Shown: positions 38,223 through 47,856, counted from the stretch's first letter. The stretch is DNA of 64,000 bases from Sphingomonas psychrolutea (GCF_014636175.1 NZ_BMDW01000017.1:1-64000), one strand, 5' to 3'. The notes: a model not told the origin generated them from the letters alone. Made by a program: numbers and translations.

Positions 38223-38708
38223 ATGTACGACTTCACGATCGACCAAAGCTCCAAGGCCGAGCTTTACCGCGACCTCCATTCGGCGCTCGGTGCGCTGACC
38301 GACGGAGAAAGCGATGCGATCGCCAATATGGCGAATGCCGCCGCGCTGATCTGGCAATATCTGCCCGATCTCAACTGGGCGGGATTTTACCGGAACGTCG
38401 GCGGCGAACTGGTGGTCGGGCCGTTCCTCGGCAAGCCCGCTTGCATCCGCATCGCGTTTGGCGACGGGGTGTGTGGTGCGGCGGCGGCGACGCGCGAGAC
38501 GCAGCGGGTCGAGGACGTCCACGCCTTTCCCGGCCATATTGCGTGCGATGCGGTGAGCCGCTCGGAGCTGGTCGTGCCGATCGTGCACGCCGGGCGGTTG
38601 ATCGGCGTGCTCGATCTCGACAGTCCGACGCCAGCGCGCTTCGATGCCGCCGATGCCGTCGGATGCGAGGCGCTGGTCGCGCTGCTCGCGCCACGCGTCG
38701 CCGGCTGA
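38223..38708 (+). CDS. msrC: Free methionine-(R)-sulfoxide reductase (GAF-domain fRMsr)
   Basis: 161 residues, a single GAF domain. The three cysteines of fRMsr are all present with E. coli spacing: Cys74 (KPACIRIAFG), Cys84 (GDGVCGAA) and Cys108 (HIACDAVSRSE). It reduces free Met-R-sulfoxide with thioredoxin. Divergent from arfB with 63 bp between starts. Confidence 0.94.
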   Translation: MYDFTIDQSSKAELYRDLHSALGALTDGESDAIANMANAAALIWQYLPDLNWAGFYRNVGGELVVGPFLGKPACIRIAFGDGVCGAAAATRETQRVEDVHAFPGHIACDAVSRSELVVPIVHAGRLIGVLDLDSPTPARFDAADAVGCEALVALLAPRVAG

Positions 38709-38726
38709 TCCGTTTCGGGACACTCG

Positions 38727-38741
38727 TTAACCTAGAGTAAA
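38727..38741. promoter_or_regulatory. CtrA-like site upstream of the RcnB-like gene
   Basis: TTAA-N7-TAAA (TTAACCTAGAGTAAA) differs from the CtrA consensus at one base. It lies about 80 bp before the ATG at 38821. Weak evidence on its own. Confidence 0.3.
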
Positions 38742-38820
38742 ACCGGGGAAAAGGGTAACTTAGCCGTTAATGATGTGACGGCGTGCATCCGCGCACAGTG
38801 CCGCGACGGGAGTGTTTACC

Positions 38821-39747
38821 ATGCGAACTCTAGCTCTTTCGGTCCTCACGATGGTTACCGTTTTCGGGGCGACCGCGGCCGATGCGCAACGACTCGGGGG
38901 TGGTCGATCCTATCCCGGCGCATCCTATCCGGTGCCGGGGAGCATGCCCGCGATGCAGCAGCCCGGCGGGGGCGGACCCGTAACCTTGCCGCCGCCGCCG
39001 CAGATCAACACGATGCCGCGTCCGTACCCCGGCCAGATGAACCCGCAGCGCCCGAATCCCGGTCCGCGCCCGGTGCACAATGGTGGCGGATCGCGCTGGG
39101 GCGGATCGTATCAGGGACAGTGGTCGGGCGGAATGAATGCGCCGGGCGGCTGGAACGCTTATCGGCGCCCGTCGCGCGGCTATCGTCTGCCGAGCTATTG
39201 GGTTTCCCCGAATTTCTTCATCGGCGATTTTGGCGGATACGGCCTCTATGCCCCGCCGCAGGGCTATGGCTGGCAGCGTTATTATGACGACGCGGTGCTG
39301 GTCGACAGCCGCGGCCGCGTGCGTGATTCGGTCTACGGTTTGGATTGGGACGGCGGTTCCGGTGGCTATGGCGACGGCTCTGCACAGGGCGGCTATTCGT
39401 CGGTCGAGTATGGCTATGCCCAAGGCGGGGCCGGCGGGCAGGGGTATAGCTATCAGACGCTCCCGCCGGTCGTGCAAAATGGCGGCGTAACGACCTATTC
39501 GACCAGCAACGGCTACAGCGCGGGCGGCTATGCCAGCGGCGGATATTATTACCCCGGCGCGACGACGACGGTGGTGACGATCATGGGCGCGCCCAGCGTC
39601 ACGACAACCACGACCGAATATATCGAGGAAACCCGCACGCGCTATGTCGCGCCGCGCCGCGTCTATCGCGCAAAGAAGAAAGTGTATCGCCCGCGATGTG
39701 TCTGCCGCCGCGCGGTGGTGGTGGAGAAGCCGGTGATGGGGAGCTGA
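38821..39747 (+). CDS. RcnB-like secreted Gly/Tyr/Pro-rich protein
   Basis: 308 residues with a signal peptide (MRTLALSVLTMVTVFGATAADA). After a Pro/Gly-rich spacer comes the RcnB-type segment GYRLPSYWVSPNFFIGDFGGYGLYAPPQGYGWQRYYDDAVLVD. The rest is Gly/Tyr-rich and ends with a basic, cysteine-containing tail (YRAKKKVYRPRCVCRR). RcnB in E. coli modulates nickel/cobalt export, but the long low-complexity parts argue against assuming that role. The ATG has GGGAG upstream; a GTG at 38812 is in frame. Confidence 0.8.
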   Translation: MRTLALSVLTMVTVFGATAADAQRLGGGRSYPGASYPVPGSMPAMQQPGGGGPVTLPPPPQINTMPRPYPGQMNPQRPNPGPRPVHNGGGSRWGGSYQGQWSGGMNAPGGWNAYRRPSRGYRLPSYWVSPNFFIGDFGGYGLYAPPQGYGWQRYYDDAVLVDSRGRVRDSVYGLDWDGGSGGYGDGSAQGGYSSVEYGYAQGGAGGQGYSYQTLPPVVQNGGVTTYSTSNGYSAGGYASGGYYYPGATTTVVTIMGAPSVTTTTTEYIEETRTRYVAPRRVYRAKKKVYRPRCVCRRAVVVEKPVMGS

Positions 39748-39762
39748 TCGGGTCGTGCGCTG

Positions 39763-39842
39763 GTCTCCTGCGAAAGCAGGAGCCCAGGATTTGGAGCGTA
39801 ACGGCTAGCGGCCCCTGGACTCCCGCTTTCGCGGGAGAACAG
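39763..39842. repeat. Inverted repeat (family C) between convergent genes
   Basis: TCTCCTGCGAAAGCAGGAG at the left and CTCCCGCTTTCGCGGGAG at the right, about 40 bp apart; each is a hairpin by itself. Same layout as 27816-27893, again between two gene ends. Confidence 0.7.
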
Positions 39843-39855
39843 GGAAGCGGAGCGC

Positions 39856-41175
39856 CTAACCCCCGCGCGGTTCCGGCCCCGCGAAGGTGACGACGCTCTC
39901 CGACCCGTCCGCCGCGACTGCGCCGACGCCGACGAAGTGATCGTCGACACTGATGTCCTTCAGCACGCTGCTCGTCGTGGTGGCGGGGACGTCGAGCGAT
40001 TTCTGCCAGTCTGCCGTATCGGTGCGGCGCCAGTGGATGCGGTAGGCGGTGGCGCCCTCGACCGGCTTCCATTTGACCGTCGTGTCGAAGCTGAGCGCGC
40101 CTGCGATCGTCACGCCCTCGGGCGCGGCAGGCGCGGTGGCGAGGCGGCGGATTGTGGCTACGTTGATCGCGGTGACCTTCGCCAGATAGGCGAAGTCCAT
40201 CTTGTCGACGGTATCGCCATACGGAATGCCATTCTCGACGCGGAGATCCTGATGCTGCTGCGTCCAATTCTCTGCACCGACCGAAAAGCGCACCGCGGGA
40301 TAGCCAAGTTTCAGAAACGGCTCGTGATCGCCGCCGCGCCCGAAGCGATCGGGGCGGCGATCGACGAACACGTCGAGCCCGCCGGGAAGGCCCGCCGCGA
40401 CGCCGTCGATCGTCTTGGCGAGCGCGCGGCTCGGGCCGTCATCCTCGCCGCCATTGCCGCGCCGCGCGATCTGCGCCGGTAACTCCTCGCTCTCGCGAAT
40501 GCCTTCCGAAAAGACCCGGACGCGGTCGGCGACACGCACGCCATTCTGCCCCATCGTATTGCCGACGATATCGTTGTTGAGCATCGCCGAGATCGTCCAG
40601 CCGCGCTGCTTCGCGGTTTCGGCCAGCAGCGTGCCGCCGAACAGCCCCTGCTCCTCGCCGGAGAAGATCGCATAGACGATCGTCGCGCGGAATTTCTCCT
40701 TCGACAGGATGCGCGCGGCTTCGAGCACGAGCGCGACGCCCGACCCATCGTCATTCGCGCCGGGCGCATCGTGCGTGAAATCCATGCCGTCGCTGATCCG
40801 GCTGTCGATATGCGCGCCGACGATGATCACGCGCTTGGGGTCGAGCCCCTGCTGGAAGCCGAGCACGTCGACCACATTGACCCCGTTTGGCGCGCGCGCA
40901 TTGGTGAAGGTGCGCGCGATATTGGCGACGGTGATGCAGCCATCGCACGCATCGGCGATCCGGGTCAGTTCGCCCCCGACCCAGCCGCGCGCCGCCCCGA
41001 TCCCGCGCGTCGGGTGATCGGGCGACGACAGCGTGTGGCGTGTGCCGAAGCTGACGAGCTTTTCGACGGTTGCTTTCAGCCGCGTTGGGTCGGGTGCGGG
41101 CTTGGGCGCATCCTTGGCGAAAACGGGGGTGGCGATGATCGCAAGAGCGAGGGCGAGCGGGGGGAGGGTGCGCAT
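39856..41175 (-). CDS. Secreted M28 family metallopeptidase with C-terminal FN3-like domain
   Basis: 439 residues with a signal peptide (MRTLPPLALALAIIATPVFA). The M28 core carries the two-zinc ligands: VIIVGAHIDSR, GANDDGSGVALVLEAARIL, FSGEEQGLFGG and the late GGDHEPFLKLGYPAVRF. Residues about 350-439 (VKWKPVEGATAYRIHWRR) look like a fibronectin type III domain. Probably an exported aminopeptidase. The ATG at 41175 is the start that exposes the signal peptide; the longer frame is repeat-derived. Confidence 0.92.
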   Translation of the reverse strand: MRTLPPLALALAIIATPVFAKDAPKPAPDPTRLKATVEKLVSFGTRHTLSSPDHPTRGIGAARGWVGGELTRIADACDGCITVANIARTFTNARAPNGVNVVDVLGFQQGLDPKRVIIVGAHIDSRISDGMDFTHDAPGANDDGSGVALVLEAARILSKEKFRATIVYAIFSGEEQGLFGGTLLAETAKQRGWTISAMLNNDIVGNTMGQNGVRVADRVRVFSEGIRESEELPAQIARRGNGGEDDGPSRALAKTIDGVAAGLPGGLDVFVDRRPDRFGRGGDHEPFLKLGYPAVRFSVGAENWTQQHQDLRVENGIPYGDTVDKMDFAYLAKVTAINVATIRRLATAPAAPEGVTIAGALSFDTTVKWKPVEGATAYRIHWRRTDTADWQKSLDVPATTTSSVLKDISVDDHFVGVGAVAADGSESVVTFAGPEPRGG

Positions 41176-41604
41176 TCCGGCATCGTGGCGGGGAAGGCGC
41201 GGGGGTTCAAGGGGTTCGATGCCCCTTCGGTCTCGGTAGATCCTCCCCCGCCAGGGGGAGGTGGCACGCGAAGCGTGACGGAGGGGGAGGTCGGCGAAAC
41301 GCTTGGAAGGTCGAGCAAGCGGCAGATGCAACGCGAACAGCGAGTCGTGGCTGTCGCAACTGCGCCACCGAGAAAGTTTGATAGTTAGCCGCTAACCGCC
41401 CCCTCCGTCGCCTTCGGCGCCACCTCCCCCTGGCGGGGGAGGATTGTCGAGGTCTGCGCTTACGCCCCCCCTTCGTCACCCCGGCCTTGAGCCGGGGCCC
41501 ACCGCGCCACAACCGCACCGCCGCCGCACCATTGCTACCGGTGCATCAAGCCGCTTGGTGGACCCCGGCACAAGGCCGGGGTGACGGGTTGTGGCAAAGG
41601 ACAA
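41176..41604. repeat. Intergenic repeat cluster (families A-variant and B)
   Basis: About 430 bases without a gene. 41238-41285 and 41399-41445 are facing units with CCTCCCCCGCCAGGGGGAGGTGG-type hairpins. 41473-41584 is a family B pair, CACCCCGGCCTTGAGCCGGGG facing CCCCGGCACAAGGCCGGGGTG. No coding signal was found. Confidence 0.7.
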
Positions 41605-41817
41605 TCAATTGCCCCGCCCTGCGATTGCGAGGGTTGTGAAAAGGCAAGCGCCTAGGAGGTAGACAGTTGTAAACAACCAAAAGGCAAACGGCGCTGTGTC
41701 CCGGCGAGCATCTAATCCGCTCAGACTGTTGGGCATATTTCCGCTCGCGAACCCGGCCGCCACAATCATAACGATGAATAAAGCGACGGTGAGAGCAATA
41801 ATCGAGGATACACTCAT
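41605..41817 (-). CDS. Small two-helix membrane protein
   Basis: 70 residues with two hydrophobic segments ([20 protein letters not shown] and [24 protein letters not shown]). GAGGGGGCGGG lies just before the ATG. Starts 9 bp after the universal stress protein gene on the same strand, so it is likely the second gene of that operon. Slightly lower GC. Function unknown. Confidence 0.6.
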   Translation of the reverse strand: MSVSSIIALTVALFIVMIVAAGFASGNMPNSLSGLDARRDTAPFAFWLFTTVYLLGACLFTTLAIAGRGN

Positions 41818-41826
41818 CCCGCCCCC

Positions 41827-42282
41827 TCAACTCAACCGATCAATCGCCTCCCGATCCAAACTCCCCGGCACGATCATCAACGGAATCGGCAAACACCCGG
41901 CATCCGTCCCGGCAAAGTGTGTGACCAGCGGCCCCGGCGCGCCGCTCGCCGCCGCTGCCAGCACGAGCGCGGCGATGTCGGGATTGGCGGCGATCATCTC
42001 GCGGATCACCTTGGGGCCTTCGCCTTGCCGCACTGTAATGATCGGTTTCAGCCCCGATTCCTCGACCAGCGTACCCGCCGCGCCCGTCACCAGCCCCTCG
42101 GCATGGAGCCGCGCCTCTTCCTCGATCGTCGCTTGTACGCCGCCGAAGGTGGTGAATTCGGTCGGGGGTACGAGCGCGAGGATTTCGACGCCGCCGCCGG
42201 TCTTCACCGCGCGGCGTGCGGCAAAGCGCAAGGCGATGCCGCTTTCGGGCGTCTCGTCGACGACCACCAGATAGATGCGCAT
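41827..42282 (-). CDS. Universal stress protein family protein
   Basis: 151 residues with the Usp fold: [25 protein letters not shown] at the N-terminus, the central [27 protein letters not shown] and a short C-terminal [10 protein letters not shown] strand. The classical G-2x-G-9x-G(S/T) ATP loop is not obvious, so ATP binding is uncertain. GGAGGGGAG precedes the ATG at 42282. Confidence 0.82.
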   Translation of the reverse strand: MRIYLVVVDETPESGIALRFAARRAVKTGGGVEILALVPPTEFTTFGGVQATIEEEARLHAEGLVTGAAGTLVEESGLKPIITVRQGEGPKVIREMIAANPDIAALVLAAAASGAPGPLVTHFAGTDAGCLPIPLMIVPGSLDREAIDRLS

Positions 42283-42417
42283 GCGGGCTCTCCCCTCCAT
42301 GGAGATTATGCCCTACATCGTGAGGCCAAGCGTGCCTGCGCGCAAGTCGTGGTCTTGACCCGCGGCAGCGCGGGGGCGAGAGACACGCTACGGATTCGGA
42401 CAAATAAGGACGTGTTG

Positions 42418-43743
42418 ATGCCGGTCGAGATCAAGATGCCAGCGCTTTCCCCGACGATGGAGGAAGGCACGCTGGCGAAATGGCTGGTGAAAGAGGGCGA
42501 CACCGTAAAGTCCGGCGACTTGATGGCCGAGATCGAGACCGACAAAGCCACGATGGAATTCGAAGCGGTCGACGAAGGCGTGATCGGCAAGATTCTCGTC
42601 GCCGAGGGCACCGATAATGTGAAGGTCGGCACGGTGATCGCGACGTTGCTGATGGAGGGGGAGGAGGCTTCTTCCCCGGCTGCTGAAGCTGAAGCTGCAC
42701 CTGCACCTTCTTCTCCCTCTCCCCCGCGGGGAGAGGGTCGGGGAGAGGGGACGTCTCCACCCGCCCCGACCCCGGTGGCGCCCGCTCCCACTGCCCCTCT
42801 CCCCGCAAGCGGGGAGAGGGAGAAGGGCGAACGCATCAAGGCCAGCCCCCTCGCGCGGCGGATTGCGGCGGAGAAGAGCATCGATCTTGCCACGCTGACC
42901 GGTTCCGGCCCCAACGGGCGGATCGTCAAGGCGGATCTCGATGCATCGCCGGTTACGCAGGCCATCGATACTGGGCCGCGGCCGACGCCGGCGAAGCAGG
43001 AGGAAGCTGCGGCAGCACCAGCGCCCGCACCGAAGCCCGCCGCAATCCCCGACATCCCGCACGAAGCGACCAAGCTCTCCAACGTGCGCAAGACGATCGC
43101 GCGCCGCCTGACCGAATCGAAGCAGACCGTCCCGCATATCTATCTGACGGTCGATATCCGGCTCGATGCGCTGCTCAAGCTGCGCGGCGAGCTGAACGTC
43201 GGGCTCGCCGCGCGGGGCGTGAAGCTGTCGGTCAACGATCTGATCATCAAGGCGCTCGCGGTCAGCCTGATTCAAGTGCCGAAGTGCAACGTGATGTTCA
43301 CGCCGGATCAGCTCATCAGCTTCAGCCGTGCCGACATTTCGGTCGCGGTTTCGACGCCGAGCGGCCTGATCACGCCGATCATCGTCGGGGCCGACAGCAA
43401 GGGCGTGGCCGCGATCTCGACCGAGATGAAGGACTTGGCCGCGCGGGCGCGCGACGGGAAGCTCAAGCCGGAAGAATATCAGGGCGGCACCGCTAGCGTC
43501 AGCAACATGGGCATGTACGGCATCAAGCAGTTCGACGCCGTCATCAACCCGCCACAGGGCATGATCCTGGCGATCGGCGCGGGCGAGAAGCGGCCCTATA
43601 TCATCGACGATGCGCTCGGCGTGGCGACGGTGATGTCGGCGACGGGCAGCTTCGATCACCGCGCGATCGACGGGGCGGACGGTGCCGAATTGATGCAAGT
43701 GTTCAAGGCGCTGGTCGAAGCGCCGCTGGCGATGCTGGCCTGA
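42418..43743 (+). CDS. pdhC: Dihydrolipoamide acetyltransferase, pyruvate dehydrogenase E2
   Basis: 441 residues. Lipoyl domain residues 1-80 with lipoyl-lysine Lys43 ([12 protein letters not shown]), peripheral-subunit-binding domain about 142-178 ([17 protein letters not shown]), and the catalytic domain ending in [13 protein letters not shown] with the active-site His and Asp. Pyruvate specificity rather than 2-oxoglutarate is inferred from the [17 protein letters not shown] start. The first linker (about residues 97-140) is an in-frame palindromic repeat at 42713-42826. E3 (lpd) follows three genes later; E1 lies outside the window. Confidence 0.93.
   Translation: MPVEIKMPALSPTMEEGTLAKWLVKEGDTVKSGDLMAEIETDKATMEFEAVDEGVIGKILVAEGTDNVKVGTVIATLLMEGEEASSPAAEAEAAPAPSSPSPPRGEGRGEGTSPPAPTPVAPAPTAPLPASGEREKGERIKASPLARRIAAEKSIDLATLTGSGPNGRIVKADLDASPVTQAIDTGPRPTPAKQEEAAAAPAPAPKPAAIPDIPHEATKLSNVRKTIARRLTESKQTVPHIYLTVDIRLDALLKLRGELNVGLAARGVKLSVNDLIIKALAVSLIQVPKCNVMFTPDQLISFSRADISVAVSTPSGLITPIIVGADSKGVAAISTEMKDLAARARDGKLKPEEYQGGTASVSNMGMYGIKQFDAVINPPQGMILAIGAGEKRPYIIDDALGVATVMSATGSFDHRAIDGADGAELMQVFKALVEAPLAMLA
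42713..42826. repeat. Paired inverted repeat inside the pdhC linker
   Basis: CTCCCTCTCCCCCGCGGGGAGAG at the left (about 42713-42735) faces CCCCTCTCCCCGCAAGCGGGGAGAGG at about 42794. It has the same plan as family A intergenic elements but is translated as [15 protein letters not shown] and [13 protein letters not shown] within the E2 flexible linker. Confidence 0.75.
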
Positions 43744-43744
43744 C

Positions 43745-43957
43745 ATGCTGGGGCGGCGCACTCTTGTCGAGGTGTTGCATCTGGTGATCGGAATCGCCGG
43801 GGCCGCGGTGCTTGCCTATGGCGCGGTGTGGTCGCTGCCGCATGCCCACGATACGATCTGGGCCGTCACCTACGGCGTCATGGCGGTGGTGGTGGCGATG
43901 AGTCTGCGGCCAATCGCCGCGGCGGCAAAAGCAGACCGTCGCTCGACCGATGCATGA
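43745..43957 (+). CDS. Small membrane protein between pdhC and thioesterase
   Basis: 70 residues, two predicted helices (LHLVIGIAGAAVLAYGAVWSL and IWAVTYGVMAVVVAMSL). Starts 1 bp after the pdhC stop and overlaps the next start by 8 bp, so it sits tightly in the operon. No family recognised. Confidence 0.6.
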   Translation: MLGRRTLVEVLHLVIGIAGAAVLAYGAVWSLPHAHDTIWAVTYGVMAVVVAMSLRPIAAAAKADRRSTDA

Positions 43958-44333
43958 TGCCCCCGAAGCCATGCCCGCGATCCGCGCGACCGCGATGGCG
44001 CGCGATGCCAATCCGTACGGCAAGATTTTCGTCGGTTGGCTGATGGGGCAGATGGCGCTGGCCGCCGGATCGGTCGCGTCGCGGCATTGCGGCGCGCGCG
44101 CGCCGGTCGTCGCCGCGGACGGCTTCAGCTTCACCGCGCCCGTGAGCATCGGCGATGAAGTGTCGTTCTACGCCGAGATCGTCGGCACCGGGCGCAGCTC
44201 GATGACGGTCGCGGTGGCCGTGTGGCGGCGCGACCGGCACGGTGAGGGCACCGAACTTGCCGCGAACGGGCGCTTCACGTTGGTTTCGATGGGCGCGGAC
44301 GATCGACCGCGGCTCTTGCAAGAGCTGGTATAG
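43950..44333 (+). CDS. Hotdog-fold acyl-CoA thioesterase (YciA-like)
   Basis: 127 residues. ANPYGKIFVGWLMGQMALAAGSVA matches the YciA/BFIT hotdog helix with its N-P-x-G-x-I-F-G-G-like motif, and AADGFSFTAPVSIGDEVSFYAEIVGTGRSSMTV the following strands. It probably hydrolyses acyl-CoA esters; the chain-length range cannot be read. Its place between E2 and E3 genes is shared by other sphingomonads only as far as I recall, so any link to pyruvate dehydrogenase is an inference. Confidence 0.85.
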   Translation: MHDAPEAMPAIRATAMARDANPYGKIFVGWLMGQMALAAGSVASRHCGARAPVVAADGFSFTAPVSIGDEVSFYAEIVGTGRSSMTVAVAVWRRDRHGEGTELAANGRFTLVSMGADDRPRLLQELV

Positions 44334-44346
44334 AAGGAACTCCCCA

Positions 44347-45741
44347 GTGGCCGACACTTTTAACCTCGTCATCCTCGGTTCGGGCCCCGGCGGCTATGTC
44401 GCCGCGATCCGTGCGGCGCAGCTCGGGCTCAAGACCGCGATCATCGAGCGCGAGCGGCTGGGCGGTATCTGCCTCAATTGGGGCTGCATTCCGACCAAGG
44501 CGCTGCTGCGCACGTCGGAAATCTATCATTACATGCAGCATGCCGCCGATTATGGCCTTAGCGCCGATAACGTCGGCTTCGACTTGACCAAAGTGGTCGA
44601 GCGCAGCCGCAAGGTCGCAGGCCAGCTCAACATGGGCGTCAAGGGCCTGATGAAGAAGAACAAGGTGACCGTGTTCGAAGGCACCGGCACGATTACCGCA
44701 GCGGGCAAGGTGACGGTCACGCAAGGCGACAAGACCAGCGACCTCGAAGCCAAGCACATCATCATCGCCACCGGCGCCCGCGCGCGCGATCTGCCCTTTG
44801 CCAAGGCCGATGGCGCGCGGATTTTGACCTATCGCCACGCGATGGTGCCGACCGAAATGCCGACCAAGCTGCTCGTCATCGGATCGGGCGCGATCGGGGT
44901 AGAATTCGCGAGCTTCTACAATGATATGGGCGCGGATGTTACGATTGTGGAGATGCTGCCGCGCATCCTTCCGGTGGAGGATGAGGAGGTCAGCGCGTTC
45001 ATGGACAAGGCGCTGACCAAGCAAGGGATCACGCTGCGCACCGCGACCGGGTTGGAAGCGCTCGATGCGACCGCGAAGGGCGTGACCGCGAAGATCAAGG
45101 GCAAGGACGGCAAGGTCACGTCCGAAGAGTTCAGCCACGTCATCGTCGCGATCGGCATCGTGCCCAATACTGAGAATATCGGCCTCGAAGCGCTGGGGAT
45201 CGAGACCGAGCGCGGCCATATCAAGGTCGATGGCTATGCCCGCACCAATGTCGGGGGCATCTACGCGATCGGCGACGTGACCGGCGCGCCGTGGCTGGCG
45301 CACAAAGCGAGCCATGAGGGCGTGGTGTGTGTCGAGGCGATCGCGGGGCTGAACCCGCATCCATTCGAGAAGTGGAATATCCCGGGCTGCACCTATTCGC
45401 GCCCGCAAGTCGCCTCGGTCGGTATGACGGAAGCGAAGGCCAAAGAAGCCGGGCATGAGCTGAAGGTCGGCAAATTCCCCTTCATCGGCAATGGCAAGGC
45501 GATCGCGCTGGGCGAGGCCGAGGGTTTTGTGAAGACGGTGTTCGACGCGAAAACCGGCGAATTGCTCGGCGCGCATATGGTCGGCGCGGAAGTGACCGAG
45601 CTGATCCAGGGCTATGTCATCGCGCGCCAGCTCGAGACGACCGAGGCCGAACTGATGGAAACGATCTTCGCGCACCCGACGCTCAGCGAAATGATGCACG
45701 AAAGCGTGCTCGGCGCGTATGGCCGCGCGATCCATATCTGA
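44347..45741 (+). CDS. lpd: Dihydrolipoyl dehydrogenase (E3)
   Basis: 464 residues. FAD-binding ILGSGPGGYVAAIRAAQLG, redox disulfide Cys42-Cys47 (GGICLNWGCIPTK), NAD-binding LLVIGSGAIGVEFASF and the C-terminal HPTLSEMMHE with the catalytic His-Glu pair. It reoxidises dihydrolipoyl groups of pyruvate and 2-oxoglutarate dehydrogenases. GTG start at 44347 with AGAAGGAAC upstream; the longer frame overlaps the thioesterase gene. Confidence 0.96.
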   Translation: MADTFNLVILGSGPGGYVAAIRAAQLGLKTAIIERERLGGICLNWGCIPTKALLRTSEIYHYMQHAADYGLSADNVGFDLTKVVERSRKVAGQLNMGVKGLMKKNKVTVFEGTGTITAAGKVTVTQGDKTSDLEAKHIIIATGARARDLPFAKADGARILTYRHAMVPTEMPTKLLVIGSGAIGVEFASFYNDMGADVTIVEMLPRILPVEDEEVSAFMDKALTKQGITLRTATGLEALDATAKGVTAKIKGKDGKVTSEEFSHVIVAIGIVPNTENIGLEALGIETERGHIKVDGYARTNVGGIYAIGDVTGAPWLAHKASHEGVVCVEAIAGLNPHPFEKWNIPGCTYSRPQVASVGMTEAKAKEAGHELKVGKFPFIGNGKAIALGEAEGFVKTVFDAKTGELLGAHMVGAEVTELIQGYVIARQLETTEAELMETIFAHPTLSEMMHESVLGAYGRAIHI

Positions 45742-45781
45742 TGGGGGTTCGCCCGTCAGTCGCGGGACGTCGGCGACCGAT

Positions 45782-47197
45782 GTGACGACTCAGTTGCCCC
45801 GCATCTGGACGGTTGCCGGGGTGACGCTGATGTTGCTGGTGGGGTCGCTGGCGCTGTTCTGGCCGGGCATCGCCATGTACGATAGCGTCCGCCAGTTCGC
45901 GCAGGCGCTGGCCGGGGCGTATGAAGATTGGCATCCGCCCGCAATGGCGCGGACGTGGAGCGGGCTCCACGCTGCCGTCGGTGGTACGAGCGAGCCGATG
46001 TTCGGGCTGCAGATGGCGCTGTATTGGGCCGGATTCGGCCTGATCGCTGCGGCGCTCGCGCGGCTGGGGCGGAGGCGTGCGGCAGCCGCCGTGCTCGCAA
46101 TCGGCGCGCTGCCCTTGTTCCTTGGCTGGCAAGCGGTAGTGCTCAAGGACACGCAAATGCTGGGCGCGGTGCTCGCGGCCTGTGGCGCGATGGCGTGGTG
46201 GCGGCTCCGGGCTGCACGCGTGCCGGTCTGGGCCTTGATCGCGGTGGCGGCGTTGCTGGCCTATGCCACGCTGCTGCGCGCGAACGCGGTGTTCGCAACT
46301 GTGCCGCTGGCGGTGATGCTGTTCGGTTCGGGGCGCTGGTGGACGCGGCTCGCGCTCGGCCTGGCGGGGGTGGCGGCGGTGCTGATGGTCGCGCCGCTCC
46401 TCAATCATGGGCCGCTGGGGGCGGCGTCGAGCGGGGTCGAGCGGACCGAGGCGCTCTACGATCTTGCTGGCATAGCGGTCCGTGCGCCCGATGCGGCGAT
46501 TGGCTTTACGCCGTTTGAAGCACGCGCGTTGATGAGCGGGCATTGCGTCAAACCGTATTTCTGGGATCCGCTAGGTGAGGAACCACGCTGCGCGCCGATT
46601 ATGGCGCGCCTGCGAAGCCGGCCTGCGGGCGAGCTCTACCGAATGCTGGTCGCTGCGATCGTCCGACACCCCTTTGCCTATGCGGCGCATCGGCTGGCGC
46701 ATTTCAATTCGACCGAACGCTGGCTCGTGCTGGCTGGCTTACCAGGGGCTGCTCCACCGGCGCGGAGCGAGCCAAACAGCCTTGGCTTGGGCAATCCCGG
46801 CGCGGCGGCGCGCGGGTGGCAGGTGACAGCCGGGTGGATGGCAGAAACGCCGCTCGGGTGGCCCGTTGTGTGGCTCATCGTCGCGATCATCGGGCTGGCG
46901 GCGGCAGCGCCCCGGGCAAGCGCCCCGCCGCGCGATCTCGCGCTGGCGCTGTTGGTGTCGGCGATCACGCTGGAGCTGAGCTTCGGCGTGCTGAGCATCG
47001 CCTCGGACTTGCGCTATCATTTGTGGCCGATGGTCGCGACGGCGCTGGCGACGGTTTTGTTGTGGGGGGACTGGTGGCGGAGTCAGCGCGTCGTGCGGAT
47101 CGGCGGACTGGCGCTTGCCGTGGTTCTGGTCGCTGGAACGGTGGCGCGGCTGACCCTGCCGAGTCCGCCAACCGGCCATCGCGATTTGCTGCGGTAG
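45782..47197 (+). CDS. Polytopic membrane protein, glycosyltransferase family 39-like
   Basis: About 471 residues with roughly ten to twelve hydrophobic segments. The first periplasmic loop has an acidic pair near YDSVRQFAQAL and DWHPPAMARTW, the layout of GT-C lipid-linked glycosyltransferases, and a larger loop in the middle. No substrate can be named. The GTG at 45782 is chosen because the earlier start at 45719 lies inside lpd. The gene ends 80 bp before the convergent bactofilin gene. Confidence 0.7.
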   Translation: MTTQLPRIWTVAGVTLMLLVGSLALFWPGIAMYDSVRQFAQALAGAYEDWHPPAMARTWSGLHAAVGGTSEPMFGLQMALYWAGFGLIAAALARLGRRRAAAAVLAIGALPLFLGWQAVVLKDTQMLGAVLAACGAMAWWRLRAARVPVWALIAVAALLAYATLLRANAVFATVPLAVMLFGSGRWWTRLALGLAGVAAVLMVAPLLNHGPLGAASSGVERTEALYDLAGIAVRAPDAAIGFTPFEARALMSGHCVKPYFWDPLGEEPRCAPIMARLRSRPAGELYRMLVAAIVRHPFAYAAHRLAHFNSTERWLVLAGLPGAAPPARSEPNSLGLGNPGAAARGWQVTAGWMAETPLGWPVVWLIVAIIGLAAAAPRASAPPRDLALALLVSAITLELSFGVLSIASDLRYHLWPMVATALATVLLWGDWWRSQRVVRIGGLALAVVLVAGTVARLTLPSPPTGHRDLLR

Positions 47198-47276
47198 GAA
47201 ACGCAGCGGATGATCACGGCGCCCGGCCAAGCAAACGAAGCCTTCGGATAGCGTTGCTTGGGCCGGGGGAAGTCGA

Positions 47277-47783
47277 TCAGGCGGCAGTTGGTGCCGTCGT
47301 AAACTGCACCACGTCGTCGTCGCGGTGCGCGGCAACAGATGGAGGGCCATCGAAGGTCCGCGCGCCGGAGTCGGCCGCGATATGCTTCAGACGCCCATCA
47401 ATCGACGCGCCGGTTTCGATCGCGATCGATTCATATTCGACATCGCCGGTAATCCGGGCAGCGCGCTCGATCGTTAGCTGTCGGACCGAGACCGATCCCT
47501 CGATCGATCCGCCGAGCCGCGCGCTCTCCGCGCGGACCGCGCCTTTGATGTGGCTGTCATTGCCCTGGACGAAATTGCCGCACGCAATGTCGCCTTCGAC
47601 GCGGCCGTCAATGTGGAGATCGGCGGTGGCGGCGACATTGCCGGTGATGACCATGTCGGACCCGATGACTGAAAACATGCCGCGCTTGCCCCCCGACGCC
47701 TGCGCCATCGTTGGCGGTGCGGACGGCAGCCCCGAATTACCGCCGTCGCGCCCACCGCGCGACCCGTTGTTGAACATCGACAT
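47277..47783 (-). CDS. Bactofilin (polymer-forming cytoskeletal protein)
   Basis: 168 residues. The central beta-helical bactofilin domain is about residues 37-140 (FSVIGSDMVITGNVAATADLHIDGRVEGDIACGNFVQG), flanked by disordered termini. Bactofilins polymerise without nucleotide at the inner membrane and organise cell-wall enzymes or stalks. GGGGAGCTG precedes the ATG at 47783. No M23 peptidase, the common partner, is adjacent; an integral membrane protein gene lies upstream. Confidence 0.92.
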   Translation of the reverse strand: MSMFNNGSRGGRDGGNSGLPSAPPTMAQASGGKRGMFSVIGSDMVITGNVAATADLHIDGRVEGDIACGNFVQGNDSHIKGAVRAESARLGGSIEGSVSVRQLTIERAARITGDVEYESIAIETGASIDGRLKHIAADSGARTFDGPPSVAAHRDDDVVQFTTAPTAA

Positions 47784-47856
47784 TTTGACAGCTCCCCGCA
47801 TGCCCGATTCGCAGCACCGGGTAGCATATCGCGCGCGTCCGCCGCAGCGAAGTTCG

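Noticed and set aside
41238..41584. Possible CRISPR-like array from the clustered repeats
   Set aside because: The repeats are facing palindromes in pairs, without regular spacers or identical direct repeats.
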